Positions 19,384 to 31,045 of a stretch of 53,977 nucleotides of DNA are shown piece by piece. The notes beneath the pieces are model-generated. The model saw only the letters and a program-made list of their open reading frames with translations, did no database searches and was not told where the DNA came from. The stretch is from Pseudomonas karstica (GTDB lineage Bacteria > Pseudomonadota > Gammaproteobacteria > Pseudomonadales > Pseudomonadaceae). The stretch is taken from contig NZ_WLYI01000035.1 in assembly GCF_009707515.1 (NCBI RefSeq), forward strand, positions 1 through 53,977. The letters are read 5' to 3'. Position 1 is the first letter of the stretch. Every line of letters starts with the position of its first letter. The translations under genes and the position numbers were made by a program.

Positions 19384-19711
19384 GTGGCCTGGTTCATTGG
19401 GTATTCGAGTAAAAATGAACCTTGAATTCAACTGTCAATGGCCTCTGAGCCTCTCTCGTCGCCGCCAAGCCTGTCACCCGTCAACTTACTACGCTCCATG
19501 CACATCAGGGGGATAGGTGCGTGGCGGCGATTGTGATACCATTCGGCGGTTTCCAGGGTCACCCCAAGGGGCGGCCCTTAATGCGCAGATCCGTGTCATA
19601 ACTCGTTGATTTGTCGTAAGTCGTTGCCAGGCATCATGCCGGCGGCGGCGAGCTTCGTTCGTCCCATATGGATGTGACGAGGTTTCACCCGAAAAAGGAA
19701 TCAGGCTTCTC
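19384..19711. other. Toxin-gyrA intergenic region
   Basis: 328 bp without an open gene. A weak inverted repeat GGTTCATT / AATGAACC (19391-19421) just after the toxin stop could act as a terminator. The gyrA promoter must lie here, but I cannot assign -35 and -10 boxes with confidence; TTGTGATACCATT near 19528 is the best AT-rich candidate. AAAAGGA (19692 onward) is the gyrA ribosome site. Confidence 0.4.
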
Positions 19712-22366
<2,655 letters not shown>

Positions 22367-22375
22367 GCGGACACA

Positions 22376-22412
22376 CAAGGGGGCGGATGAAGATTCGCCC
22401 CCTTGTTGTTTG
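22376..22412 (+). terminator. Rho-independent terminator after gyrA
   Basis: Ten-bp stem CAAGGGGGCG / CGCCCCCTTG with a 10-nt loop and a T-rich tail (TTGTTTGT), ending 39 nt past the gyrA stop. Confidence 0.8.
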
Positions 22413-22454
22413 TCCCTTGTGAAATAGGCCTGGCTTGCATGGACGCTGTTTACT

Positions 22455-22555
22455 TGTAGCCGCTGCCGAGGCACGAGGCTGCGATGGGGTCCGCAGGGCC
22501 CCCTCAGGGGTCGCTTCGCAACCCATCGCAGCCTCGTGCCTCGGCAGCGGCTACA
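22455..22555. repeat. Long palindromic REP element, 34-bp perfect arms
   Basis: Left arm 22455-22488 (starting TGTAGCCGCTGCCGAGGCAC) is perfectly reverse-complementary to right arm 22522-22555, around a 33-nt centre that is itself GC-rich. It lies between the gyrA terminator and serC. Its outer ends match the element at 24-67. It looks like a REP doublet of the fluorescens group, mobilised in trans by a RAYT transposase (family inference). Confidence 0.7.
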
Positions 22556-22592
22556 GGTTTTCGCCGGACTCAAGAGATGCGTAGATACCCAT

Positions 22593-22620
22593 GCCTATCG
22601 CAGGCAAGCTAGCTCCCACA
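22593..22620. repeat. Second REP-type element (GCAGGCAAGC...GCTCCCACA)
   Basis: The stretch TATCGCAGGCAAGCTAGC followed by TCCCACA is the familiar Pseudomonas repeat usually read on the other strand as GTGGGAGCTGGCTTGCCTGCGA. It is a separate type from the palindrome just upstream. Confidence 0.6.
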
Positions 22621-22683
22621 AAATCCGCGCCCTAGTGCGTTGATGATATTGATTGCAGACCCACCAGACCAGAGAGATTGGAT

Positions 22684-23769
22684 GTGAGCAAGAGAGCCTA
22701 TAACTTCTGTGCCGGTCCCGCGGCGCTTCCTGAAGCAGTCCTGCAGCGTGCGCAGGGTGAACTCCTCGACTGGCATGGAAAAGGCCTCTCCGTGATGGAA
22801 ATGAGCCATCGCAGCGATGAGTTCGTGTCCATTTCCACCAAGGCCGAGCAGGACCTGCGCGACTTGCTGGGCATCCCGTCCGACTACAAAGTGCTGTTCC
22901 TGCAGGGTGGCGCGAGCCAGCAGTTCGCCCAGTTGCCGCTGAACTTGCTTCCAGAAGAGGGTACTGCCGACTATATCGATACCGGTATCTGGTCGCAGAA
23001 GGCCATTGAAGAAGCTTCGCGCTACGGCCACATCAATGTTGCCGGTACTGCCAAGCCTTACGACTACTTCGCGATTCCAGGTCAGAACGAATGGAAGCTG
23101 TCTGCGAATGCGGCCTACGTGCACTACGTGCAGAACGAGACCATCGGCGGCCTGGAGTTCGATTGGGTGCCTGAGGTCGGTGACGTCCCGCTGGTGTGCG
23201 ACATGTCTTCGGACATCCTCTCGCGGCCTATCGATGTATCCCGCTACGGCATGATCTACGCCGGCGCCCAGAAGAACATCGGCCCGAGCGGCATCCTGGT
23301 CAATATCATCCGTGAAGACCTGCTGGGTCGCGCCCGCTCGCTGTGCCCGACCATGCTCAACTACAAGGTCGCAGCCGACAACGGTTCGATGTACAACACT
23401 CCGCCAACCCTGGCCTGGTATTTGTCTGGCCTGGTGTTCGAGTGGCTGAAAGAGCAGGGCGGTGTGGCCGCCATGGGCAAGCTCAACGAAGAGAAAAAGC
23501 GCACGCTTTATGACTTCATCGACGCCAGTGGCCTGTACAGCAACCCGATCAACCTGACGGATCGCTCGTGGATGAACGTGCCGTTCCGCCTGGCGGACGA
23601 CCGTCTGGACAAGCCATTTTTGGTGGGCGCCGAGGAGCGTGGGCTGTTGAATCTCAAGGGTCACCGCTCGGTAGGCGGCATGCGCGCTTCCATCTATAAC
23701 GCCGTCGACCTCAATGCCGTCAAGGCGTTGGTGGCCTACATGGCAGAGTTTGAAAAGGAACACGGCTAA
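22684..23769 (+). CDS. serC: Phosphoserine aminotransferase SerC
   Basis: 361 residues, standard length. Converts 3-phosphohydroxypyruvate and glutamate to phosphoserine (serine pathway) and the analogous step of pyridoxal phosphate synthesis. The PLP lysine is in GAQKNIGPSG; GGASQQFAQLP and MSHRSDEF are family segments. GTG 22684 (MSKRAYNFCAGPAALPEA) matches the known N-terminus; TTG 22678 is the other option. First gene of a tight operon; its TAA overlaps the pheA ATG by one base. Confidence 0.96.
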   Translation: MSKRAYNFCAGPAALPEAVLQRAQGELLDWHGKGLSVMEMSHRSDEFVSISTKAEQDLRDLLGIPSDYKVLFLQGGASQQFAQLPLNLLPEEGTADYIDTGIWSQKAIEEASRYGHINVAGTAKPYDYFAIPGQNEWKLSANAAYVHYVQNETIGGLEFDWVPEVGDVPLVCDMSSDILSRPIDVSRYGMIYAGAQKNIGPSGILVNIIREDLLGRARSLCPTMLNYKVAADNGSMYNTPPTLAWYLSGLVFEWLKEQGGVAAMGKLNEEKKRTLYDFIDASGLYSNPINLTDRSWMNVPFRLADDRLDKPFLVGAEERGLLNLKGHRSVGGMRASIYNAVDLNAVKALVAYMAEFEKEHG

Positions 23770-24863
23770 TGTCTGAGCAAGAACTCAAGGCCCTGCGCGT
23801 GCGTATTGACAGCCTGGACGAGAAAGTCCTGGAACTGATCAGTGAGCGCGCGCGCTGCGCCCAGGAAGTGGCGCGGGTGAAAATGGCTTCCCTGGCTGAA
23901 GGCGAAGTACCGGTGTTCTACCGTCCGGAGCGTGAGGCCCAGGTGCTCAAGCGAGTGATGGAGCGCAACCAGGGGCCACTGGGCAACGAAGAGATGGCGC
24001 GGTTGTTCCGCGAAATCATGTCGTCGTGCCTGGCCCTGGAGCAGCCATTGAAAGTGGCCTATCTGGGCCCTGAAGGTACCTTCACCCAGGCCGCAGCCAT
24101 GAAGCACTTTGGTCATGCTGTGATCAGCAAGCCGATGGCCGCAATCGATGAAGTCTTCCGTGAAGTAGCTGCCGGTGCGGTGAACTTTGGCGTGGTGCCG
24201 GTGGAAAACTCCACCGAAGGCGCGGTCAACCACACCCTCGACAGCTTCCTTGAGCACGACATGGTGATCTGTGGCGAAGTCGAGCTGCGTATCCACCACC
24301 ACTTGCTGGTGGGTGAGAACACCAAGACCGACAGCATCAGCCGTATCTATTCCCATGCCCAGTCCCTGGCCCAGTGCCGCAAGTGGCTGGACGCCCATTA
24401 CCCGAATGTCGAGCGCGTGGCGGTGTCCAGCAACGCCGAGGCGGCGAAGCGGGTCAAGGGTGAGTGGAATTCGGCTGCGATCGCCGGTGACATGGCTGCC
24501 GGCTTGTACGGCTTGACGCGCCTGGCTGAAAAAATCGAAGACCGTCCGGACAACTCCACGCGCTTCCTGATGATCGGCAGCCAGGAAGTGCCGCCGACCG
24601 GCGACGACAAAACGTCGATCATCGTCTCCATGAGCAACAAGCCCGGCGCGCTCCACGAGTTGCTGGTGCCGTTCCACGACAACGGGATTGACCTGACGCG
24701 CATCGAGACGCGTCCTTCGCGCAGTGGTAAGTGGACGTATGTGTTCTTTATCGACTTCGTCGGCCATCACCGTGACCCGCTGGTCAAGAGCGTGCTGGAG
24801 AAAATCAGTCAGGAAGCCGTTGCACTCAAGGTGCTGGGCTCTTACCCGAAAGCGGTTTTGTGA
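23769..24863 (+). CDS. pheA: Bifunctional chorismate mutase / prephenate dehydratase (P-protein)
   Basis: 364 residues. Three parts: AroQ chorismate mutase (about 1-90, RIDSLDEKVLELISERARCA), prephenate dehydratase (about 93-275, with YLGPEGTFTQAA and the catalytic Thr segment NSTRFLMIG) and a C-terminal ACT domain (about 285-360, GALHELLVPF and LTRIETRPS) that senses phenylalanine. It makes phenylpyruvate from chorismate. It overlaps serC by one base and lies 9 nt before hisC, so it is translationally coupled. Confidence 0.97.
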   Translation: MSEQELKALRVRIDSLDEKVLELISERARCAQEVARVKMASLAEGEVPVFYRPEREAQVLKRVMERNQGPLGNEEMARLFREIMSSCLALEQPLKVAYLGPEGTFTQAAAMKHFGHAVISKPMAAIDEVFREVAAGAVNFGVVPVENSTEGAVNHTLDSFLEHDMVICGEVELRIHHHLLVGENTKTDSISRIYSHAQSLAQCRKWLDAHYPNVERVAVSSNAEAAKRVKGEWNSAAIAGDMAAGLYGLTRLAEKIEDRPDNSTRFLMIGSQEVPPTGDDKTSIIVSMSNKPGALHELLVPFHDNGIDLTRIETRPSRSGKWTYVFFIDFVGHHRDPLVKSVLEKISQEAVALKVLGSYPKAVL

Positions 24864-24872
24864 GGCTTTAAT

Positions 24873-25985
24873 ATGAGTGGCAACTTCCTCGCCCTGGCGC
24901 AACCGGGCGTGCAACAACTCTCGCCTTACGTTCCGGGCAAACCTGTGGACGAGTTGGCTCGTGAGCTGAACCTGGACCCTGCAAAGATCGTCAAGCTGGC
25001 CAGTAATGAAAACCCCCTGGGCCCAAGCCCCAAGGTACTGGCGGCGATTCGTGAAGAGCTGGCCGAGCTGACCCGTTACCCCGACGGCAACGGCTTTGCC
25101 CTCAAATCCCTGCTGGCAGAAAGCTGCCGAGTGGAGCTGGACCAGGTCACTTTGGGCAACGGTTCCAACGACATTCTCGAACTGGTGGCCCGTGCTTACC
25201 TGGCGCCTGGCCTGAACGCGGTGTTCAGTGAGCACGCCTTTGCGGTCTACCCGATCGTCACCCAGGCGGTCGGAGCCCAGGCGCGGGTTATTCCGGCGAA
25301 GGACTGGGGTCACGACCTGCCGGCCATGCTGGCGGCCATCGATGCTCAGACGCGCGTAGTGTTTATCGCCAACCCGAACAACCCTACCGGCACCTGGTTT
25401 GGTGTGCAGGCGCTGGACGACTTCCTGCAAGACGTTCCGGAGCACGTACTGGTGGTGCTGGACGAGGCTTACATCGAGTACGCCGAAGGCAGTGACCTGC
25501 CGGATGGCCTGGATTTTCTCGCGGCTTATCCGAACCTGCTGGTCTCGCGGACTTTCTCCAAGGCCTATGGCCTGGCGTCGTTGCGGGTTGGCTATGGCCT
25601 GTCGACCGCAGTCGTCGCCGATGTATTGAACCGCGTGCGCCAGCCATTCAACGTCAACAGCCTGGCCCTGGCGGCGGCGTGCGCGGCGGTGCAGGATGCC
25701 GAGTACCTGGCTGAAAGCCGTCGCATCAACGAAAGCGGCATGCTTGAGTTGCAACAAGGTTTTCGCGAGTTGGGCCTGGGCTGGATTCCTTCCAAGGGCA
25801 ACTTCATTTGTGTCGACCTGGGGCGGGTGGCTGCACCGGTATTCCAGGGGCTGTTAAGCGAAGGCGTGATCGTGCGGCCGGTGGCCAACTACGGCATGCC
25901 GAATCACCTGCGCATCACCATTGGCTTGCCGGCGCAAAACAGCCGCTTCCTTGAGGCGTTGGCCAAGGTTCTGGCTCGTGATTGA
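24873..25985 (+). CDS. hisC: Histidinol-phosphate / aromatic aminotransferase HisC
   Basis: 370-residue class I/II PLP aminotransferase. SNENPLGPSP, NPNNPTGT, LDEAYIEY and the PLP-lysine segment SRTFSKAYGLASLRVGYG are all present. In Pseudomonas this copy (HisC2 in P. aeruginosa) lies between pheA and tyrA-aroA, so it probably also transaminates phenylpyruvate and 4-hydroxyphenylpyruvate, the products of its neighbours. Start ATG 24873 follows GAGGCTTTAAT. Confidence 0.93.
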   Translation: MSGNFLALAQPGVQQLSPYVPGKPVDELARELNLDPAKIVKLASNENPLGPSPKVLAAIREELAELTRYPDGNGFALKSLLAESCRVELDQVTLGNGSNDILELVARAYLAPGLNAVFSEHAFAVYPIVTQAVGAQARVIPAKDWGHDLPAMLAAIDAQTRVVFIANPNNPTGTWFGVQALDDFLQDVPEHVLVVLDEAYIEYAEGSDLPDGLDFLAAYPNLLVSRTFSKAYGLASLRVGYGLSTAVVADVLNRVRQPFNVNSLALAAACAAVQDAEYLAESRRINESGMLELQQGFRELGLGWIPSKGNFICVDLGRVAAPVFQGLLSEGVIVRPVANYGMPNHLRITIGLPAQNSRFLEALAKVLARD

Positions 25986-28224
25986 TGTCACTGTATCGCA
26001 GCCTGCTGTGCCCATGATCGGTCGCCTGGTGGTGGTCGGCCTGGGATTGATCGGTGGGTCCTTCGCCAAGGGCCTGCGGGAAAGTGGCCTGTGCGGCGAA
26101 GTAGTCGGCGTGGACCTGGACCCGCAATCGCGCCAGTTGGCGGTTGAGTTGGGGGTTGTTGACCGCTGTGAAGCGGATCTGGCAGTGGCCTGTCAGGGCG
26201 CCGATGTCATTCAGTTGGCGGTGCCGATCCTGGCCATGGAGAAGTTGTTGGCAGTGTTGGCCAGCATGGATCTGGGCCAGGCAATCCTGACTGACGTCGG
26301 CAGCGCCAAGGGTAATGTGGTGCGCGCGGCGCGGCTGGCCTTTGGTGGCATGCCGGCGCGGTTCGTGCCGGGGCATCCGATCGCCGGGTCTGAACAGAGC
26401 GGGGTAGAGGCGTCCAACACGCAGCTGTTCCGTCGGCACAAGGTGATTCTGACGCCGCTGGATGAAACCGATCCCGCAGCATTGGCAGTGGTTGATCGGC
26501 TTTGGCGTGAGCTGGGGGCGGATGTCGAGCATATGCAGGTCGAGCGGCACGATGAAGTGTTGGCGGCGACCAGCCATTTGCCGCATTTACTGGCGTTTGG
26601 CTTGGTGGACTCTTTGGCCAAGCGCAACGAGAACCTCGAGATTTTCCGTTACGCCGCCGGTGGTTTCCGCGATTTCACCCGTATCGCCGGCAGCGACCCG
26701 GTGATGTGGCACGACATCTTCCTGGCCAATCGCGAGGCGGTGTTGCGCACCCTGGATACCTTTCGCAGCGATCTCGACGCCTTGCGCGACGCGGTCGATG
26801 CCGCAGATGGGCATCAATTGTTGGGCGTGTTCACCCGTGCGCGGGTAGCGCGCGAGCATTTCAGCAAGATTCTGGCGCGTCGAGCCTATGTGGACGCGTC
26901 CGTGAATGCCCACGACCTGGTTTTTCTCGCCAGCCCGGGCGGGCGCCTGAGCGGGCGTATCCGGGTGCCGGGGGATAAATCGATTTCCCATCGCTCGATC
27001 ATGCTCGGCTCCCTGGCAGACGGCATTACCGAGGTTGAAGGTTTCCTTGAGGGCGAAGATGCCCTGGCGACCTTGCAGGCCTTTCGTGACATGGGCGTCG
27101 TGATCGAGGGGCCCCACCATGGGCGCGTCACGATTCACGGCGTCGGCCTGCACGGCTTGAAGCCGCCGCCGGGGCCGATCTATCTCGGCAACTCCGGCAC
27201 ATCCATGCGATTGCTGGCCGGTTTGTTGGCGGCGCAGAGCTTCGACAGCGTCTTGACGGGCGATGCGTCGTTGTCCAGGCGCCCGATGAGTCGCGTGGCC
27301 AAGCCATTGCGGGAAATGGGCGCGGTGATCGAAACTGGGCCGCAAGGGCGTCCGCCATTGACCATTCGGGGTGGCCAGGTGCTTAAAGGGCTGGCCTACA
27401 AGCTGCCGATGGCCAGTGCCCAGGTCAAATCCTGCCTGTTATTGGCCGGCCTGTATGCCGAAGGTAAAACGGCGGTTACCGAACCTGCACCTACCCGTGA
27501 CCATACTGAGCGGATGTTGCGTGGTTTTGGCTGCCCGGTGGAGGTCTCTGGCGCTACGGCTTCTATCGAGCCAGGTCATGCGCTCCTGGCGACTCATGTC
27601 GAAGTGCCGGGGGATATTTCCTCTTCGGCGTTCTTCTTGGTGGCCGCCTCGATTGCCGAGGGCTCGGACCTGGTGCTTGAACATGTGGGCATCAACCCGA
27701 CCCGCACCGGCGTGATCGATATTTTGCGGCTGATGGGCGCTGACATCACCTTGGAGAATCAGCGGGTGGTGGGCGGCGAGCCTGTGGCCGATTTACATGT
27801 CCGGGCGGCTGCGCTGAAGGGGATCGAGATTCCCGAGGCACTGGTTCCCCTGGCTATCGACGAATTTCCCGTGTTGTTTGTGGCCGCGGCATGCGCCAAG
27901 GGCCGAACGGTGTTGCGTGGCGCGCAAGAGTTGCGGGTCAAGGAATCCGATCGGATCCAGGTCATGGCTGACGGCCTGCTGGCGCTGGGCGTGAAGTGTG
28001 AACCGACACCTGATGGGATTATCATTGACGGTGGAGCGATAGGGGGTGGCGAAGTCCATGCCCATGGCGATCACCGGATTGCCATGGCGTTCAGCGTGGC
28101 TGCCCTGCGGGCCGAGGCGCCTGTTCGTATCCATGACTGTGCCAACGTTGCTACATCTTTTCCAAATTTTCTTACACTGTGTGCCCACGTCGGCATCCGT
28201 GTTGCCCAAGAGGCTCAATTGTGA
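25978..28224 (+). CDS. Fused prephenate dehydrogenase - EPSP synthase (TyrA-AroA)
   Basis: About 748 residues carrying two enzymes. The TyrA part (about 15-310) has the NAD motif VVGLGLIGGSF and the catalytic-His segment PGHPIAGSE, making 4-hydroxyphenylpyruvate. The AroA part (from about 318) makes 5-enolpyruvylshikimate-3-phosphate, with GDKSISHRS at residue 332 and LGNSGTSMRLLAG. The fusion is normal in Pseudomonas. The start is uncertain: GTG 25978 has AAGG at fair spacing and overlaps the hisC stop, whereas ATG 26014 (MIGRLVVVG, 736 residues) has no visible ribosome site but would give a length closer to what I recall for fluorescens strains. Confidence 0.94.
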   Translation: MIDVTVSQPAVPMIGRLVVVGLGLIGGSFAKGLRESGLCGEVVGVDLDPQSRQLAVELGVVDRCEADLAVACQGADVIQLAVPILAMEKLLAVLASMDLGQAILTDVGSAKGNVVRAARLAFGGMPARFVPGHPIAGSEQSGVEASNTQLFRRHKVILTPLDETDPAALAVVDRLWRELGADVEHMQVERHDEVLAATSHLPHLLAFGLVDSLAKRNENLEIFRYAAGGFRDFTRIAGSDPVMWHDIFLANREAVLRTLDTFRSDLDALRDAVDAADGHQLLGVFTRARVAREHFSKILARRAYVDASVNAHDLVFLASPGGRLSGRIRVPGDKSISHRSIMLGSLADGITEVEGFLEGEDALATLQAFRDMGVVIEGPHHGRVTIHGVGLHGLKPPPGPIYLGNSGTSMRLLAGLLAAQSFDSVLTGDASLSRRPMSRVAKPLREMGAVIETGPQGRPPLTIRGGQVLKGLAYKLPMASAQVKSCLLLAGLYAEGKTAVTEPAPTRDHTERMLRGFGCPVEVSGATASIEPGHALLATHVEVPGDISSSAFFLVAASIAEGSDLVLEHVGINPTRTGVIDILRLMGADITLENQRVVGGEPVADLHVRAAALKGIEIPEALVPLAIDEFPVLFVAAACAKGRTVLRGAQELRVKESDRIQVMADGLLALGVKCEPTPDGIIIDGGAIGGGEVHAHGDHRIAMAFSVAALRAEAPVRIHDCANVATSFPNFLTLCAHVGIRVAQEAQL

Positions 28225-28910
28225 ATATTAAAGCACCGGTGATTACCATCGACGGGCCAAGTGGCTCGGGCAAGGGCACTATTGCCGGCCTCCTGGCCAA
28301 GCGCCTGGGCTGGTGCCTGCTGGATTCCGGGGCGCTGTACCGCCTGCTGGCATTTGCAGCGCGTAACCATGGCGTCGACCTGACCAACGAAGAGTCCCTC
28401 AAGTTGCTGGCCGCTCACCTTGACGTCCAGTTCCTCGGGGCGACGGAAGGTCATCCCCAGCGCATCATCCTTGAAGGGGATGATGTGACCGATGATTTGC
28501 GCAATGAACAGGTTGGGGCCTGGGCTTCCCAGGTCGCGGCGTTGCCGGCAGTGCGCGATGCCCTGTTGCAGCGCCAGCGGGCATTCCAGGAGCCGCCGGG
28601 CCTTGTGGCTGATGGTCGAGACATGGGCACGGTGGTGTTTCCCGAGGCTCCCTTGAAGATTTTCCTGACCGCCAGCGCCGAGGAGCGAGCCCGCCGCCGT
28701 TACTTGCAGTTGAAGGGCAAAGTCGATGGTGTTAGTCTGTCGAGTCTGCTAGATGAGATCCGTGCACGCGATGAGCGTGACACCCAGCGTGCTGTAGCCC
28801 CGCTCAAACCGGCGGCTGACGCTATACAGCTGGATTCCACGGAGTTGTCCATCGAGCAGGTGTTGGAACGCATCTTGAGTGAAATCGCCATTCGCGATAT
28901 CGCCGGGTGA
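28221..28910 (+). CDS. cmk: Cytidylate kinase
   Basis: 229 residues. Phosphorylates CMP and dCMP with ATP. P-loop GPSGSGKGT is at residues 10-18; DSGALYRLLA and the VADGRDMGTVVFPEA region are typical of bacterial CMP kinases. GTG start overlaps the aroA stop (GTGA), with AAGAGG 7 nt upstream. As in most proteobacteria, it immediately precedes rpsA. Confidence 0.95.
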   Translation: MNIKAPVITIDGPSGSGKGTIAGLLAKRLGWCLLDSGALYRLLAFAARNHGVDLTNEESLKLLAAHLDVQFLGATEGHPQRIILEGDDVTDDLRNEQVGAWASQVAALPAVRDALLQRQRAFQEPPGLVADGRDMGTVVFPEAPLKIFLTASAEERARRRYLQLKGKVDGVSLSSLLDEIRARDERDTQRAVAPLKPAADAIQLDSTELSIEQVLERILSEIAIRDIAG

Positions 28911-28971
28911 CTCAGAAGGCGCGCAGGGGACCAGTCCCAGTCCTGTGTGTCTTCTCTTATATGAACGTAAC

Positions 28972-29013
28972 CCACACCGTCTGGGGTGTGGCAGATGGGC
29001 GTATTCTTCGCCC
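28972..29013 (+). promoter_or_regulatory. rpsA leader hairpins
   Basis: Two consecutive stem-loops in the 121-nt cmk-rpsA spacer: CCACACC / GGTGTGG (28972-28991) and GGGCG / CGCCC (28997-29013), ending 18 nt before the rpsA ATG and next to its AGGA site. S1 represses its own mRNA translation through a structured leader in E. coli, so a similar role is plausible but unproven here. Confidence 0.45.
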
Positions 29014-29031
29014 TTATCAACAGGAATTAAA

Positions 29032-30720
29032 ATGAGCGAAAGCTTTGCGGAACTCTTTGAAGAAAGCCTAAAAACCCTGAACCTTCAGGCTGGCTCCATC
29101 ATCACCGGTGTTATCGTTGATATCGATTACCAAGCTCGCTGGGTAACCGTTCACGCTGGTCTGAAGTCTGAAGCACTCATCCCGCTTGAGCAGTTCTACA
29201 ACGACGCTGGCGACCTGACTATCAATGTCGGTGACGAAGTTCACGTTGCGCTGGACTCGGTTGAAGACGGCTTCGGTGAAACCAAGCTCTCCCGTGAAAA
29301 AGCCAAGCGCGCTGAATGCTGGATTGTTCTGGAAGCAGCCTTCGCAGCTGAAGAAGTGGTCAAGGGCGTTATCAACGGTAAGGTTAAAGGCGGCTTCACT
29401 GTCGACGTTAACGGCATCCGTGCGTTCCTGCCAGGTTCTTTGGTCGACGTTCGCCCAGTGCGCGACACCACGCACCTGGAAGGCAAAGAGCTCGAATTCA
29501 AGGTCATCAAGCTCGACCAGAAGCGCAACAACGTTGTCGTTTCCCGTCGCAGCGTCCTGGAAGCAGAGAACTCCGCCGAGCGTGAAGCTCTGCTGGAATC
29601 CCTGCAGGAAGGCCAACAAGTCAAAGGTATCGTCAAGAACCTCACCGATTACGGCGCATTCGTCGATCTGGGTGGCGTCGATGGCCTGCTGCACATTACC
29701 GACATGGCTTGGAAGCGTATCAAGCATCCATCGGAAATCGTCAACGTTGGCGACGAGATCGATGTCAAGGTCCTGAAGTACGATCGTGAGCGCAACCGTG
29801 TCTCCCTGGGCTTGAAGCAGCTGGGCGAAGATCCATGGGTCGCTATCAAGGCTCGTTACCCAGAAAGCACTCGCGTTACCGCGCGTGTAACCAACCTGAC
29901 CGACTACGGCTGCTTCGCTGAGCTGGAAGAAGGCGTTGAAGGCCTGGTACACGTTTCCGAAATGGACTGGACCAACAAAAACATCCACCCTTCGAAAGTC
30001 GTACAAGTCGGCGACGAAGTGGAAGTTATGGTTCTGGACATCGACGAAGAGCGTCGTCGTATTTCCCTGGGCATCAAGCAGTGCAAATCTAACCCATGGG
30101 AAGATTTCTCTGGCCAGTTCAACAAGGGCGATAAAATCTCCGGCACCATCAAGTCGATCACCGATTTCGGTATCTTCATTGGTCTGGACGGCGGCATCGA
30201 CGGTCTGGTTCACCTGTCCGACATCTCCTGGAACGAAGTGGGCGAAGAAGCTGTTCGTCGCTTCAAGAAGGGCGACGAGCTGGACACCGTTATCCTGTCG
30301 GTTGACCCAGAGCGCGAGCGCATCTCCCTGGGTATCAAGCAACTGGAAAGCGATCCGTTCTCCGAGTACGTTCAAGAGAACGACAAAGGCGCAATCGTTA
30401 AGGGCATCGTGAAAGAAGTTGACGCTAAAGGCGCCATCATCACTCTGCTCGACGATATCGAAGCGACTCTGAAAGCCTCCGAAATCAGCCGTGACCGCGT
30501 TGAAGACGCGCGCAACGTTCTGAAAGTTGGCGAAGAAGTAGAAGCCAAGATCATCAGCGTTGATCGTAAGAGCCGCGTAATCCAACTCTCCATCAAGTCG
30601 AAAGATGATGCTGAAGAGAAAGAAGCCATCCAGAGCCTGAAATCGGCTCCGGAAGCTGCTGCACCTGGTGAGACCACCATGGCTGCACTGCTGCGCGAAG
30701 CAATGGCTAAACAGAACTAA
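29032..30720 (+). CDS. rpsA: 30S ribosomal protein S1
   Basis: 562 residues made of six S1 (OB-fold) repeats; the last four show the regular KGIVKNLTDYGAFVDLGG / GLLHITDMAW / SLGLKQL pattern. S1 unwinds mRNA and brings it to the 30S subunit. The start ATG 29032 (MSESFAELFEES) has AGGA upstream; a longer in-frame start at 28879 would begin inside cmk and is unlikely. Codon use is strongly biased, as expected for high expression. A clear terminator follows. Confidence 0.98.
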   Translation: MSESFAELFEESLKTLNLQAGSIITGVIVDIDYQARWVTVHAGLKSEALIPLEQFYNDAGDLTINVGDEVHVALDSVEDGFGETKLSREKAKRAECWIVLEAAFAAEEVVKGVINGKVKGGFTVDVNGIRAFLPGSLVDVRPVRDTTHLEGKELEFKVIKLDQKRNNVVVSRRSVLEAENSAEREALLESLQEGQQVKGIVKNLTDYGAFVDLGGVDGLLHITDMAWKRIKHPSEIVNVGDEIDVKVLKYDRERNRVSLGLKQLGEDPWVAIKARYPESTRVTARVTNLTDYGCFAELEEGVEGLVHVSEMDWTNKNIHPSKVVQVGDEVEVMVLDIDEERRRISLGIKQCKSNPWEDFSGQFNKGDKISGTIKSITDFGIFIGLDGGIDGLVHLSDISWNEVGEEAVRRFKKGDELDTVILSVDPERERISLGIKQLESDPFSEYVQENDKGAIVKGIVKEVDAKGAIITLLDDIEATLKASEISRDRVEDARNVLKVGEEVEAKIISVDRKSRVIQLSIKSKDDAEEKEAIQSLKSAPEAAAPGETTMAALLREAMAKQN

Positions 30721-30733
30721 GTTCTGTAAGGCT

Positions 30734-30765
30734 AAAAAAAGGGCGACTTCGGTCGCCCTTTTTTG
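30734..30765 (+). terminator. Rho-independent terminator after rpsA
   Basis: GGGCGAC / GTCGCCC stem with a TTCG tetraloop, flanked by an A run and six T. A textbook strong terminator, potentially active in both directions. Confidence 0.92.
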
Positions 30766-31045
30766 TGCCCGCAATTTCGTTCTCACAGGCCGGACATGGT
30801 TCTCGTGCCTTCTGCGGGCCCCTGATCGCCTTGTTCGACGATTGGCTGTGGCAGGCTCTATCTGTGGGTGCGTGACTTCGCGCTTCTCCTGCGGGCCCTG
30901 AAGAGGCGGCATCAAAAGCTTCAGCTTTCTGGTCCAGCCTTCAACTTATGCAAGATAAGTCAATACTCGGGCTGTTCAAACGTCTCGGGTCATGCTAAAA
31001 CCTTCGAAGCACTTTTCCTAGCTGCTTGAAAAAGAAGGGAAAAAT

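Noticed and set aside
23766..25757. 663-codon minus-strand frame opposite pheA and hisC
   Set aside because: Spans two well-identified genes and their junction, has no ribosome site, and shows shadow-type composition.
28879..29031. Longer N-terminus for rpsA
   Set aside because: Would start inside cmk and translate the leader hairpins; the S1 N-terminus MSESFAELFEES with AGGA upstream fits the family.
29068..30915. 615-codon minus-strand frame opposite rpsA
   Set aside because: Opposite a highly expressed ribosomal gene and running through its terminator; composition is that of an antisense shadow.
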